Positions 7,733-14,495 of a DNA stretch of 38,899 nucleotides are shown here, piece after piece. The stretch's first letter is position 1; every line of letters starts with the position of its first letter. Origin of the DNA: Lachnospiraceae bacterium (GTDB lineage: Bacteria; Bacillota; Clostridia; Lachnospirales; Lachnospiraceae); the NCBI GenBank assembly GCA_015258095.1, contig JABZIV010000020.1:1-38899 (forward strand). The letters are read 5' to 3'. The notes under the pieces are model-generated. The model saw nothing but the letters and a program-made list of their open reading frames with translations. It did no database searches and was not told the origin of the DNA. The position numbers and the translations under genes are program-made.

Positions 7733-8638
7733 CTATATTCTTCTTACTCTGCTCCCTTTTCTTTTTTTGTCGTCTTCCCTTTCATGAAAACGAAGCTGAT
7801 AAATCCAGGAGCTTATGCTCCCCGTCGCAAACAAAGAAGCCAAACTATAAAGGAAGACCTTGCTACCTTCTCCCCTTAACGCCCTCCTCCATACGCGAAA
7901 CCAGAGCTCCATCTTCCCGGAGAGTGCACGAAACGGTTGCACCATAGCTACGATAAACCGTTCCGCATGGCCAAGCCATCCTGCCGGATAATTTACCTCG
8001 TGCACTGCGAGAACGGAGGGTGCTGTTCCTTTTCTCTCTACCGGTAAAAAGCTTGTTTTATCGGCGCCCCTTGCCGCTGCCTTGTCATAGTAATTGTTGA
8101 ATTGCAAAACCAGCGCACTTTTCTCCTCTCCGGGTTTCTTAGCAAGAACGACTGCATAGAGATAGGGCGGAACGGAATTACCGAAACGATCTATGCTGGC
8201 CTTCAAGACTTCCACGACCAGATCATATTCCACAGGATCATACGTAAAACCGCTATTGTTTTTTTGTTCCTGCTTTACTTTATAACGATAGACCCCTTCC
8301 CGCACAAAACGCATTCTCGGAAAATGAAACTCATCCTTCCCCTCTCCCTTTCGAATATCCAAAAAGAAAGGATCCGGGAGCGGTTCGTTCGGGCTTTCCA
8401 CCGCTCTTTCAATGTAAATACGATAGTCGGAGACAGGTGCTCCCTCTCCGACCACATTTAAGTTGAAAGTAAGATCCACATCCACCGTCTTCCGTTTCTC
8501 CGTTTCTCCGCTCTGCGCCGCACGAGCCTGAAAGGAATCTCCTATAAACAAAAGAAGGAACAGGAGTGCCAGATAAGCACAAAAAGACAGAGATTTAAGA
8601 AATACTTTCTTTCTTATCCTCTCTTCCGAATGATCCAT
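7733..8638 (-). CDS. Membrane-anchored surface protein with a Spy0128/FctA-like pilin domain
   Basis: The 301-residue protein has a hydrophobic N-terminal segment (about 13-40) ending in ARAA, a signal peptide or anchor. Residues about 48-190 look like a Spy0128/FctA-type pilin domain: FHFPRMRFVREGVYRYKVKQE, then FTYDPVEYDLVVEV and LQFNNYYD, the order seen in Gram-positive minor pilins. A second hydrophobic stretch (about 263-282) is followed by a basic tail, so the C-terminus is a membrane stop-transfer. No LPXTG sorting motif is seen and no sortase or other pilin gene is nearby. The residues that form the Lys-Asn isopeptide bond in this fold appear altered: N replaces the expected Lys near LTFNLNV and the Glu position reads Q, although FNN keeps an Asn. 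AGG lies 7 bases before the ATG. The gene has its own promoter and diverges from tex. Function unknown. Confidence 0.72.
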   Translation of the reverse strand: MDHSEERIRKKVFLKSLSFCAYLALLFLLLFIGDSFQARAAQSGETEKRKTVDVDLTFNLNVVGEGAPVSDYRIYIERAVESPNEPLPDPFFLDIRKGEGKDEFHFPRMRFVREGVYRYKVKQEQKNNSGFTYDPVEYDLVVEVLKASIDRFGNSVPPYLYAVVLAKKPGEEKSALVLQFNNYYDKAAARGADKTSFLPVERKGTAPSVLAVHEVNYPAGWLGHAERFIVAMVQPFRALSGKMELWFRVWRRALRGEGSKVFLYSLASLFATGSISSWIYQLRFHEREDDKKRKGSRVRRI

Positions 8639-8738
8639 ACTTGCACCTATCCCTTCCTCTTTCGGTCACCGCATCCTTTCCCGACCTCCAAAAATACGCC
8701 TGCTCTGCCTTCTACTCTCTTTTAAAAATCCTGTCTTT

Positions 8739-8767
8739 ATTCTACTGTATTAATATTAAATTTTCAA
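8739..8767 (-). promoter_or_regulatory. Promoter of the pilin-like surface protein gene
   Basis: On the minus strand TTGAAA (8767-8762) and TAGAAT (8744-8739) are 17 bases apart, inside a very AT-rich tract that could act as an UP element. The expected start is about 94 bases before the ATG. Confidence 0.6.
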
Positions 8768-8861
8768 GTATATTTGTATATCGGTTTATATTTTTAATTT
8801 ATAACTCCATTTTATTTTTTTATTCCCTTTATTTTAAGCTGTAGTTCTCTACGAGCTATTG

Positions 8862-8867
8862 TATAAT
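8862..8867 (+). promoter_or_regulatory. TATAAT -10 box, probable tex promoter
   Basis: A perfect TATAAT lies 55 bases upstream of the tex start codon, directly after a tract of more than 80 bases that is mostly A and T. No good -35 box is found at 16-18 bases, so the AT-rich upstream tract may compensate. Confidence 0.45.
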
Positions 8868-8922
8868 AAATTCGTTTTTGACATCGAAACAGGACGTTTT
8901 CAGGAAACGGAAAAGGAGCCAA

Positions 8923-11085
8923 ATGAACATTATTGAAACCATCAGTGACAGTTTATCGTTACAGAAAAAGCAGGTAGAAGCCGCTGTTCAGCTTCTGGAC
9001 GAAGGAAACACCGTTCCCTTTATTGCAAGATACCGAAAAGAAGCAACACGAGGTCTAAACGACGAAGAGCTTCGTAAACTGGAAGAAAAACTGCATTACT
9101 TAAGAAATCTGGAAGAGAGAAGAGAAAGTATTCTGAACAGTATAGAAGAACAGGGAAAACTCACAGAAGAACTCCGGAGACAGATAGAAGCGGCAGACAC
9201 GGCGGTGCGTCTGGAAGATCTCTACCTCCCTTATAAGAAGAAGAGAAGAACCCGCGGTATGATTGCAAGAGAAAAGGGGCTGGAAGGACTGGCAAAAGCC
9301 ATTCTTACAGCAGGAAAGAACATTCTTTCCGAAGCGGAGCACTATCTCTCCGAGGAAAAGGAAGTAAACTCTATCGAAGAAGCTCTGCAATATGCGAAGG
9401 ATATTCTCGCCGAAGACTTTTCCGAGGATGCAACACTCCGGGAGTTGATTCGCAATAAAACGATAAAAGAAGGAAGGATCAGCTCCGCTTTAAAAGAGAA
9501 AGCCGAAAATCCGGAAAATAAAACGTATGAGATGTATTTTTCTTATGAAGAAAGCTTAAAAACGATTCCCGGCTATCGCGTTCTCGCCATCAACCGCGGG
9601 GAAAAAGAAAAGATTCTTACGGTAAAGCTCCTTTTCCCGGAAGAAGAAATTCTGCACTACATGGAAGAGCGAAGAGGAAAGGGACTTTCCGTCGAGCAAA
9701 GAAAGCTCCTTCTGGAAGCTATCCAGGACAGCTACAAGCGACTTATTGCGCCTTCTATTGAAAATGAAATTCGGGCGGGGCTTACGGAGAAAGCGGAAGA
9801 CGGCGCCATCGCCATTTTCGCGGACAATCTGAAGCAGCTTCTCATGCAGGCGCCCATTGTAGGAAAAGTGGTGCTCGGCTGGGACCCCGGATTTCGTACC
9901 GGCTGTAAAATTGCCGTAGTGGACCCGACCGGAAAAGTCCTGGATACCGCTGTCATTTACCCGACCGCACCGAAAAATCAGGTCAAAGAAGCGATGGATA
10001 CCATCCACCGTTTGATTGAAAAAGACAAGGTAGACCTCATCGCCTTGGGAAACGGTACCGCATCCAGGGAATCGGAGAAAATCATCAGCGATTATCTCCA
10101 GAGAACAAAGAGCAAAGTGCAATATGTCATTGTGAATGAAGCCGGTGCCTCGGTGTACTCGGCAAGTAAACTGGCAACAGAGGAGTTTCCGGACTTTGAC
10201 ACGGGAGAGAGAAGCTCGACCTCTATGGCAAGAAGACTCCAGGATCCGCTCGCCGAGCTTGTTAAAATTGAGCCGAAAGCCATCGGTGTCGGACAATACC
10301 AGCACGACATGAATCAAAATAAGCTGGAAGAACAACTGCATAACACGGTAGAAGACTGTGTAAACCGCGTCGGTGTAGACTTAAATACCGCGTCTTTCGC
10401 TCTTCTCTCCTATATTTCCGGGATCACGAAGCCTCTTTCGAAGAACATTGTGGCATACAGAGAGAAAAACGGGGCTTTCCGAAATCGGAAGGAACTCCTG
10501 AAGGTTGCCAAACTCGGTCCGAAAGCTTTTGAGCAAAGCGCAGGATTTCTACGCATCCGAAATGGTAAGGAATTTCTGGACGGCACCTCCGTTCACCCCG
10601 AATCCTACGACAAGGCAAAGGAATTGCTGCAACTTCTGGGGTTAAGCGAGAAGGACATCACGGAAGGAAGGGGCAGTGAAATCCCCGCTAAGATTCAAGC
10701 CTATCCCGGAGGCAGAAAGGCAATAGAAGAGCAACTCTCTATCGGAAGCTTTACCTTAAAGGATTTGGAAGAAGCACTGGCAAAACCGGGACGCGATCCG
10801 AGAGAAGATGTGCCGAAGCCAATCCTTAGAAGCGATGTCCTGGAGATTTCCGACCTGAAGGAGGGAATGGTTCTGACCGGTACGGTTCGGAACGTTCTGG
10901 ACTTCGGCGCCTTTGTCGACATCGGTGTACATCAGGACGGTCTGGTACATATCTCCGCCCTCTCGAAGAAGTTCGTAAAACATCCTCTGGATGTCGTAAA
11001 ACTCGGCGATATTGTGAAAGTAAAAATCCTCTCCGTTGACCCGGAGAGGAAAAAGATATCTCTTAGTATGAAGGACGTTGACTGA
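8923..11085 (+). CDS. tex: Tex-family transcription accessory / RNA-binding protein
   Basis: Tex is a conserved cytoplasmic nucleic-acid-binding protein, homologous to eukaryotic Spt6, affecting transcription and toxin gene expression. The 720-residue product shows the family order: helical Tex N-terminal domain (PFIARYRKEATRGLNDEELR near residues 30-50), a YqgF/RNase H-like domain (VVLGWDPGFRTGCKIAVVDPTG), a helix-hairpin-helix region (VNRVGVDLNTAS...LSYISGI), and a C-terminal S1 domain (GTVRNVLDFGAFVDIGVHQDGLVHIS). The frame extends upstream to a TTG at 8878, but AAAAGGAGCCAA immediately before ATG 8923 and the family N-terminus decide for the latter. It stands alone, diverging from the pilin-like gene and converging on the ABC-F gene. 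Confidence 0.95.
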   Translation: MNIIETISDSLSLQKKQVEAAVQLLDEGNTVPFIARYRKEATRGLNDEELRKLEEKLHYLRNLEERRESILNSIEEQGKLTEELRRQIEAADTAVRLEDLYLPYKKKRRTRGMIAREKGLEGLAKAILTAGKNILSEAEHYLSEEKEVNSIEEALQYAKDILAEDFSEDATLRELIRNKTIKEGRISSALKEKAENPENKTYEMYFSYEESLKTIPGYRVLAINRGEKEKILTVKLLFPEEEILHYMEERRGKGLSVEQRKLLLEAIQDSYKRLIAPSIENEIRAGLTEKAEDGAIAIFADNLKQLLMQAPIVGKVVLGWDPGFRTGCKIAVVDPTGKVLDTAVIYPTAPKNQVKEAMDTIHRLIEKDKVDLIALGNGTASRESEKIISDYLQRTKSKVQYVIVNEAGASVYSASKLATEEFPDFDTGERSSTSMARRLQDPLAELVKIEPKAIGVGQYQHDMNQNKLEEQLHNTVEDCVNRVGVDLNTASFALLSYISGITKPLSKNIVAYREKNGAFRNRKELLKVAKLGPKAFEQSAGFLRIRNGKEFLDGTSVHPESYDKAKELLQLLGLSEKDITEGRGSEIPAKIQAYPGGRKAIEEQLSIGSFTLKDLEEALAKPGRDPREDVPKPILRSDVLEISDLKEGMVLTGTVRNVLDFGAFVDIGVHQDGLVHISALSKKFVKHPLDVVKLGDIVKVKILSVDPERKKISLSMKDVD

Positions 11086-11196
11086 GTTTCTTCGGCGTAG
11101 AAGGGAAGGGAACGGAGAACCTCCGGAGCTGGAGGAGATGAACTGTGCTCCTCCGGAGTCGAAAGGAAAGCAAGCAGGCTCTGTGTATGAAGAAAA

Positions 11197-12942
11197 CTAA
11201 GAAAGCTCCTCCAGCATGGTGGAGCTTTCTTCCCAAACGGCATACTGTTCTTCCAGTTCCGCTTCGATTTCCTCCTGCTCCTTATGAATTTCCATCAACT
11301 TTCCGACGTCACTGCCCACTGCTTCCATAGAGGCGGTAAGTTCGTTCTTTCGTTCTTCCAGCGACGCAATCTTTTCTTCCGCTCTCTGTAACGCATTCTG
11401 CCACTTCCGTTTCTTTGCAGAGAACTCCTTCTGGCTTTCCCAGTCCTGCTTCTTACTGTCTTTCTCTCTATTTTCCCTAAGGTTCTCTTCTCCTTCCGCT
11501 TTGCTCTCCGCTTTTCCTTTCTGCTTCTTGTCTTTCTGCTGTGCGTCCCCGTAGGCACGGACCGCTTCCTTCTTTTCCTCATAATAATCATAATTTCCGA
11601 TATAATTATCAAAGCGATTGGAAAAGAGTTCGATAATGCGTGTTGCGGTTTGGTTAATGAAATAGCGGTCGTGGGACACATAGAGGACGGTTCCCTCATA
11701 ATTCCGGATTGCCTCTTCCAGCACTTCCTTCCCCTGAATATCCAGATGGTTCGTCGGCTCATCCAATATCAAGAAGTTCGCATCGGAAAGCATCAGTTTC
11801 AACAAACTGACTCTTCCCTGCTCTCCTCCCGATAGATCTTTAATCCGCTTATAAACATCATCCCCCGTAAAAAGAAAGGCGGCAAGAGCATTCCGCACCT
11901 TCGTGTTATTCCTATCCGGATAAGTATCCTGTATCTCTTCAAAGAGCGTTTTCTCCATGTTGAGAACCGCATGCTCCTGATCATAGTAGGCTATATGAAC
12001 CTTTGCTCCCAGACGGAATTCTCCTTCATCCGCCTGCACCAGTCCATTGAGAATCTTTAATAACGTCGTTTTTCCCGTTCCGTTATCTCCAATCAGCGCG
12101 ACGTGCTCTCCCCGATGAATCGTAAAACTTGCATGAGAAAAAAGCCTTTTATCATCATAGCTTTTCCCGAGATCCACGGTGGTCAGAACATCATTTCCGG
12201 AACTCTCTTTCGGCGCGAACAGCAACTTCATCGCATTTTCCGTATCCTCCGGCCTTTCCAGCCTCTCCACCTTTTCCAGCATTTTTTCACGAGACTCCGC
12301 ACGCTTAATACTCTTCTCCCGGTTAAACTGCCGCAGTTTTTCGATAACGGCCTCCTGATGCTTTAACTCTGCCTGCTGATTCAAAAAGGCCTTCCACTCT
12401 GCCGCCCGAAGCTGTCTCTTCTTCTCTGCATAAGCGGTATAATTTCCCTGGTAGACTCTGGCTTTCCCGTTTTCCAGGTCGATTACTTTCGTAACAATCT
12501 TATCCAGAAAATAGCGGTCATGCGAAACCAGAAGTACCGCCCCGTCATAGCGCTTCAGCACTTTCTCCAGCCATTGCAGGGACTGAATATCCAGATGGTT
12601 TGTAGGCTCATCCAGAATCAGAAGATCCGGCTTCTCCTGCAAGATCTCCTCCAGCCTTTTCTTCGTTTTCTGTCCACCGGAAAGAGACTGAAAACTCTCG
12701 TCTTCCGTCTCGATATCGGCGTGTTGCTGTGCGAGGTATGCCATCTTTTTCTCTTTAGAAAAAGCAATGCCCCCCTCATCTGCCTCCTCAATTCCCAGAA
12801 TACATCGGAGCAAAGTTGTTTTTCCGGAACCGTTTATCCCGACAATCGCCGCCTTCTCTTTCTCTTCAAGATGGAAAGACACCTCATTCAGTACTGTTTT
12901 TCCTACATAGGATTTGCTAAGCATCGATACATTTAAAATCAT
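11197..12942 (-). CDS. ABC-F family ATPase with a shortened first ATPase domain
   Basis: ABC-F proteins are soluble twin-ATPase proteins that act on the ribosome near the E site; some give antibiotic resistance, others are housekeeping factors. This 581-residue protein has Walker A GINGSGKTT (35-43), signature SLSGGQKTK (86-94) and Walker B LLILDEPTNHLD (107-118) in the first domain, a charged helical linker (about 170-240), a second domain with GDNGTGKTT, DLSGGEQGR and LILDEPTNHLD, then a C-terminal coiled coil of about 80 residues. The first domain has only about 43 residues between Walker A and signature, against about 80 in the second, so the arm and much of the helical subdomain are missing relative to the common clostridial homologue of about 640 residues. 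No Shine-Dalgarno precedes ATG 12942. The stop codon overlaps a terminator hairpin shared with tex. Confidence 0.88.
   Translation of the reverse strand: MILNVSMLSKSYVGKTVLNEVSFHLEEKEKAAIVGINGSGKTTLLRCILGIEEADEGGIAFSKEKKMAYLAQQHADIETEDESFQSLSGGQKTKKRLEEILQEKPDLLILDEPTNHLDIQSLQWLEKVLKRYDGAVLLVSHDRYFLDKIVTKVIDLENGKARVYQGNYTAYAEKKRQLRAAEWKAFLNQQAELKHQEAVIEKLRQFNREKSIKRAESREKMLEKVERLERPEDTENAMKLLFAPKESSGNDVLTTVDLGKSYDDKRLFSHASFTIHRGEHVALIGDNGTGKTTLLKILNGLVQADEGEFRLGAKVHIAYYDQEHAVLNMEKTLFEEIQDTYPDRNNTKVRNALAAFLFTGDDVYKRIKDLSGGEQGRVSLLKLMLSDANFLILDEPTNHLDIQGKEVLEEAIRNYEGTVLYVSHDRYFINQTATRIIELFSNRFDNYIGNYDYYEEKKEAVRAYGDAQQKDKKQKGKAESKAEGEENLRENREKDSKKQDWESQKEFSAKKRKWQNALQRAEEKIASLEERKNELTASMEAVGSDVGKLMEIHKEQEEIEAELEEQYAVWEESSTMLEELS
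11199..11231. terminator. Bidirectional terminator hairpin between tex and the ABC-F gene
   Basis: AAGAAAGCTCC (11199-11209) pairs with GGAGCTTTCTT (11221-11231), extended inside by CCA-GCA-TGG. The stem overlaps the last codons of the ABC-F gene. The minus-strand exit is T-rich (TTAGTTTTCTTC), and the plus-strand side serves the convergent tex transcript. Confidence 0.7.
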
Positions 12943-13004
12943 AGGCTCAGTATACTGGATTCCCAGGGGACAATCTATTATTTTTTTTTGAACATGCTAT
13001 TTTC

Positions 13005-13033
13005 TTGTCAATCCTCCGGAAATGCTATAAAAT
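13005..13033 (+). promoter_or_regulatory. Promoter of the ferredoxin gene
   Basis: TTGTCA (13005-13010) and TAAAAT (13028-13033) are 17 bases apart, 62 bases before the ferredoxin ATG. Transcription would begin near 13040, exactly at the base of the leader hairpin. Confidence 0.6.
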
Positions 13034-13039
13034 AGAGTC

Positions 13040-13065
13040 GGCTTTACTGGGAGGTAAAGCCTTTT
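13040..13065 (+). promoter_or_regulatory. Leader hairpin with short T tract before the ferredoxin gene
   Basis: GGCTTTAC (13040-13047) and GTAAAGCC (13054-13061) form an 8-bp stem with a TGGGAG loop, followed by TTTT. It occupies the predicted first bases of the transcript, 29 bases before the ribosome binding site. It could be a 5' stabilising hairpin or a weak attenuator. Confidence 0.5.
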
Positions 13066-13094
13066 AGTCTATTTATACATAAGGAGGAATGGAT

Positions 13095-13265
13095 ATGGCA
13101 CACGTAATTAGTGATGAGTGCGTTAGCTGTGGAGCATGCGCAGCTGTATGCCCTGTACAGGCAATTTCCGAGGGTCCGACAAAGTATGTTGTTGATCCGG
13201 ATACTTGCATCGACTGCGGAGCTTGTGAGGAGCCTTGCCCAACCGGTGCTATCGCTGCAGAATAA
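13095..13265 (+). CDS. 2[4Fe-4S] ferredoxin (56 residues)
   Basis: A short clostridial-type ferredoxin, a soluble low-potential electron carrier for enzymes such as pyruvate:ferredoxin oxidoreductase and hydrogenase. The two cluster motifs are complete: Cys 9, 12, 15, 19 (CVSCGACAAVCP) and Cys 38, 41, 44, 48 (CIDCGACEEPCP), with the internal pseudo-twofold repeat typical of this family. The length of 56 residues is exactly as expected. AAGGAGGAATGGAT lies before the ATG, a near-perfect ribosome binding site. It is a single-gene unit with its own promoter, leader hairpin and strong terminator, consistent with abundant expression. Confidence 0.97.
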   Translation: MAHVISDECVSCGACAAVCPVQAISEGPTKYVVDPDTCIDCGACEEPCPTGAIAAE

Positions 13266-13290
13266 GAAATCCCTTGCAATGCAGGCAAGA

Positions 13291-13325
13291 AAAAGAGCCC
13301 GAACCGTTTGGTTCGGGCTCTTTTT
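13291..13325 (+). terminator. Strong intrinsic terminator of the ferredoxin gene
   Basis: GAGCCCGAACC (13295-13305) pairs perfectly with GGTTCGGGCTC (13310-13320) around a GTTT loop, flanked by an A tract and followed by five T. Confidence 0.93.
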
Positions 13326-13335
13326 AATTCCGAAA

Positions 13336-13364
13336 GCGTATTCTCCACGTTATAGAGAATACGC
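13336..13364 (-). terminator. Hairpin downstream of the small membrane protein gene
   Basis: GCGTATTCTC (13336-13345) pairs perfectly with GAGAATACGC (13355-13364). It lies 17 bases after the end of the minus-strand gene at 13382-13615. The T tract on the minus strand is short (TTT), so termination may be weak. Confidence 0.5.
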
Positions 13365-13381
13365 TCCAGGTATACGCTAAT

Positions 13382-13615
13382 CTATGCTACGTCCTGTAGT
13401 CTTCTCGCGATAATCTTCTCCATCCTCTTATAGAATACGGCCTTCTTCTTTCTTCTCTGCCACTCTTTCTCAATCTCATGAAGAAAGAACACGGAAATCA
13501 ACGCTCCTGCAAAACCAAGCAGTTGTACTCCCGGCAGAATCGACAAAACGCCCAGTAATGAAAAAATCAGCATCGCTGTAACAAATATTTCGAAAGTCCT
13601 CAAGTTTATCCTCAT
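13382..13615 (-). CDS. Small two-helix membrane protein of unknown function
   Basis: The 77-residue product is not one I recognise. It has two adjoining hydrophobic segments (about 10-28 and 30-46) separated by PG, then a strongly basic amphipathic C-terminus (EKEWQRRKKKAVFYKRMEKIIARR), predicted to stay cytoplasmic. The gene is supported by AAAAAGGAG at ideal distance from ATG 13615 and by a well-formed promoter upstream. An overlapping ORF in another frame (to 13676) lacks a ribosome binding site and is rejected. It is a single-gene unit convergent with the ferredoxin gene. Confidence 0.7.
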   Translation of the reverse strand: MRINLRTFEIFVTAMLIFSLLGVLSILPGVQLLGFAGALISVFFLHEIEKEWQRRKKKAVFYKRMEKIIARRLQDVA

Positions 13616-13659
13616 CGTTCGCTCCTTTTTGTAAACGCCAGTTCGCTTTTACAGAAGGA

Positions 13660-13688
13660 AGAATAACACAGAACATCCGTTTTGTAAA
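13660..13688 (-). promoter_or_regulatory. Promoter of the small membrane protein gene
   Basis: On the minus strand TTTACA (13688-13683) and TATTCT (13665-13660) are 17 bases apart with TG one base before the -10 (extended -10). The predicted start is about 38 bases upstream of the ATG at 13615. Confidence 0.6.
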
Positions 13689-13721
13689 CAGTTTTACAGA
13701 ATATTTGTTTTGTTTTTATTT

Positions 13722-14468
13722 TTATAGCTGAAACGGTTTTCTGTAAAACGGCATTTTATCCTTGACCGCTTTTTCCGCCTCCTCAGCCCTGTATGACATC
13801 ACTGCAAAGGGAACGCCTCCCGAGAAATCATTTGCCACGGTAGTAATATTCGCAAAGCTCGGCTGTATACTCCCCACATGACTCACGATACAGAGATTAA
13901 ACTGCTTTCCATTCTGTTCTGCACCAAGTAAATACGCCGCCGTTACATTCGAGTCATCCCGCATATACTCTGCCAGGGCTTCGCTTAACTCTTGTGCGTC
14001 GCCGATCGGCTCCATAAATCGAAGATCTTTACCCGGGCGCACAGGAACCTCACCCATGAGTTCCGCCTGCTCTACATGAATGCAATCTCCGATAAACTTT
14101 CTCCAAAGAATAAAATTTTCCGTATTCATATCGATAACGAAGCCGGAGATTCTCGGATCGTCCAGTGCCGTCACCGCAAGCTGATGAAAGTTCAGAATCG
14201 CTTCTCCCTCCGTTTCATTCGGCCACTTCTTCGCTCTCTCTTTGGAAGTGAAGAGCGCATAGAAGTGATTCTGTTCTTTATCTTGTACTACGGCAAAAAC
14301 CGGCTTCTTCTCTTCTCCTTCAAAGAAGGTACGCATCGGTACATAAAACTCCGCATAATGAAGCAGGGCATCCATTAAACGGTCTTCCCACTCTTTCCCG
14401 CCTTCTTCTCTTAAACCATGCATCGCCATAAGAAGACGCGCATTCTTTTTCTCTCTAAAATCATTCAT
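13722..14468 (-). CDS. SseB-like domain protein
   Basis: The 248-residue soluble protein matches the SseB N-terminal domain pattern (YVPMRTFFEGEEKKPVFAVV...HFYALFTSKERAKKWPNE, then a GFVIDMNTENFILW strand), followed by a C-terminal region (about 140-248) resembling the SseB C-terminal domain. SseB was named for enhanced serine sensitivity in E. coli; its biochemical role is unknown, and SseB-like domains occur in diverse bacteria. GGAGGTAGATTTT precedes the ATG. It lies 27 bases after the secreted cell-wall-repeat gene with no promoter or terminator in between, so the two are probably co-transcribed. Confidence 0.75.
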   Translation of the reverse strand: MNDFREKKNARLLMAMHGLREEGGKEWEDRLMDALLHYAEFYVPMRTFFEGEEKKPVFAVVQDKEQNHFYALFTSKERAKKWPNETEGEAILNFHQLAVTALDDPRISGFVIDMNTENFILWRKFIGDCIHVEQAELMGEVPVRPGKDLRFMEPIGDAQELSEALAEYMRDDSNVTAAYLLGAEQNGKQFNLCIVSHVGSIQPSFANITTVANDFSGGVPFAVMSYRAEEAEKAVKDKMPFYRKPFQL

Positions 14469-14495
14469 AAAATCTACCTCCGGGTTCCTTCTCTT

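Noticed and set aside
8878..8922. TTG-initiated extension of tex
   Set aside because: AAAAGGAGCCAA directly before ATG 8923 and the family N-terminus favour the shorter protein.
9556..10341. 261-codon open frame on the minus strand
   Set aside because: Antisense to tex; no ribosome binding site and no family match.
11120..11157. CTCCGGAG / CTCCTCCGGAG inverted repeats downstream of tex
   Set aside because: Alternative pairings compete and no T tract follows; the hairpin at 11199-11231 is a better terminator.
13476..13676. 66-codon minus-strand frame overlapping the small membrane protein gene
   Set aside because: It lacks a ribosome binding site and covers the promoter of the better-supported frame 13382-13615.
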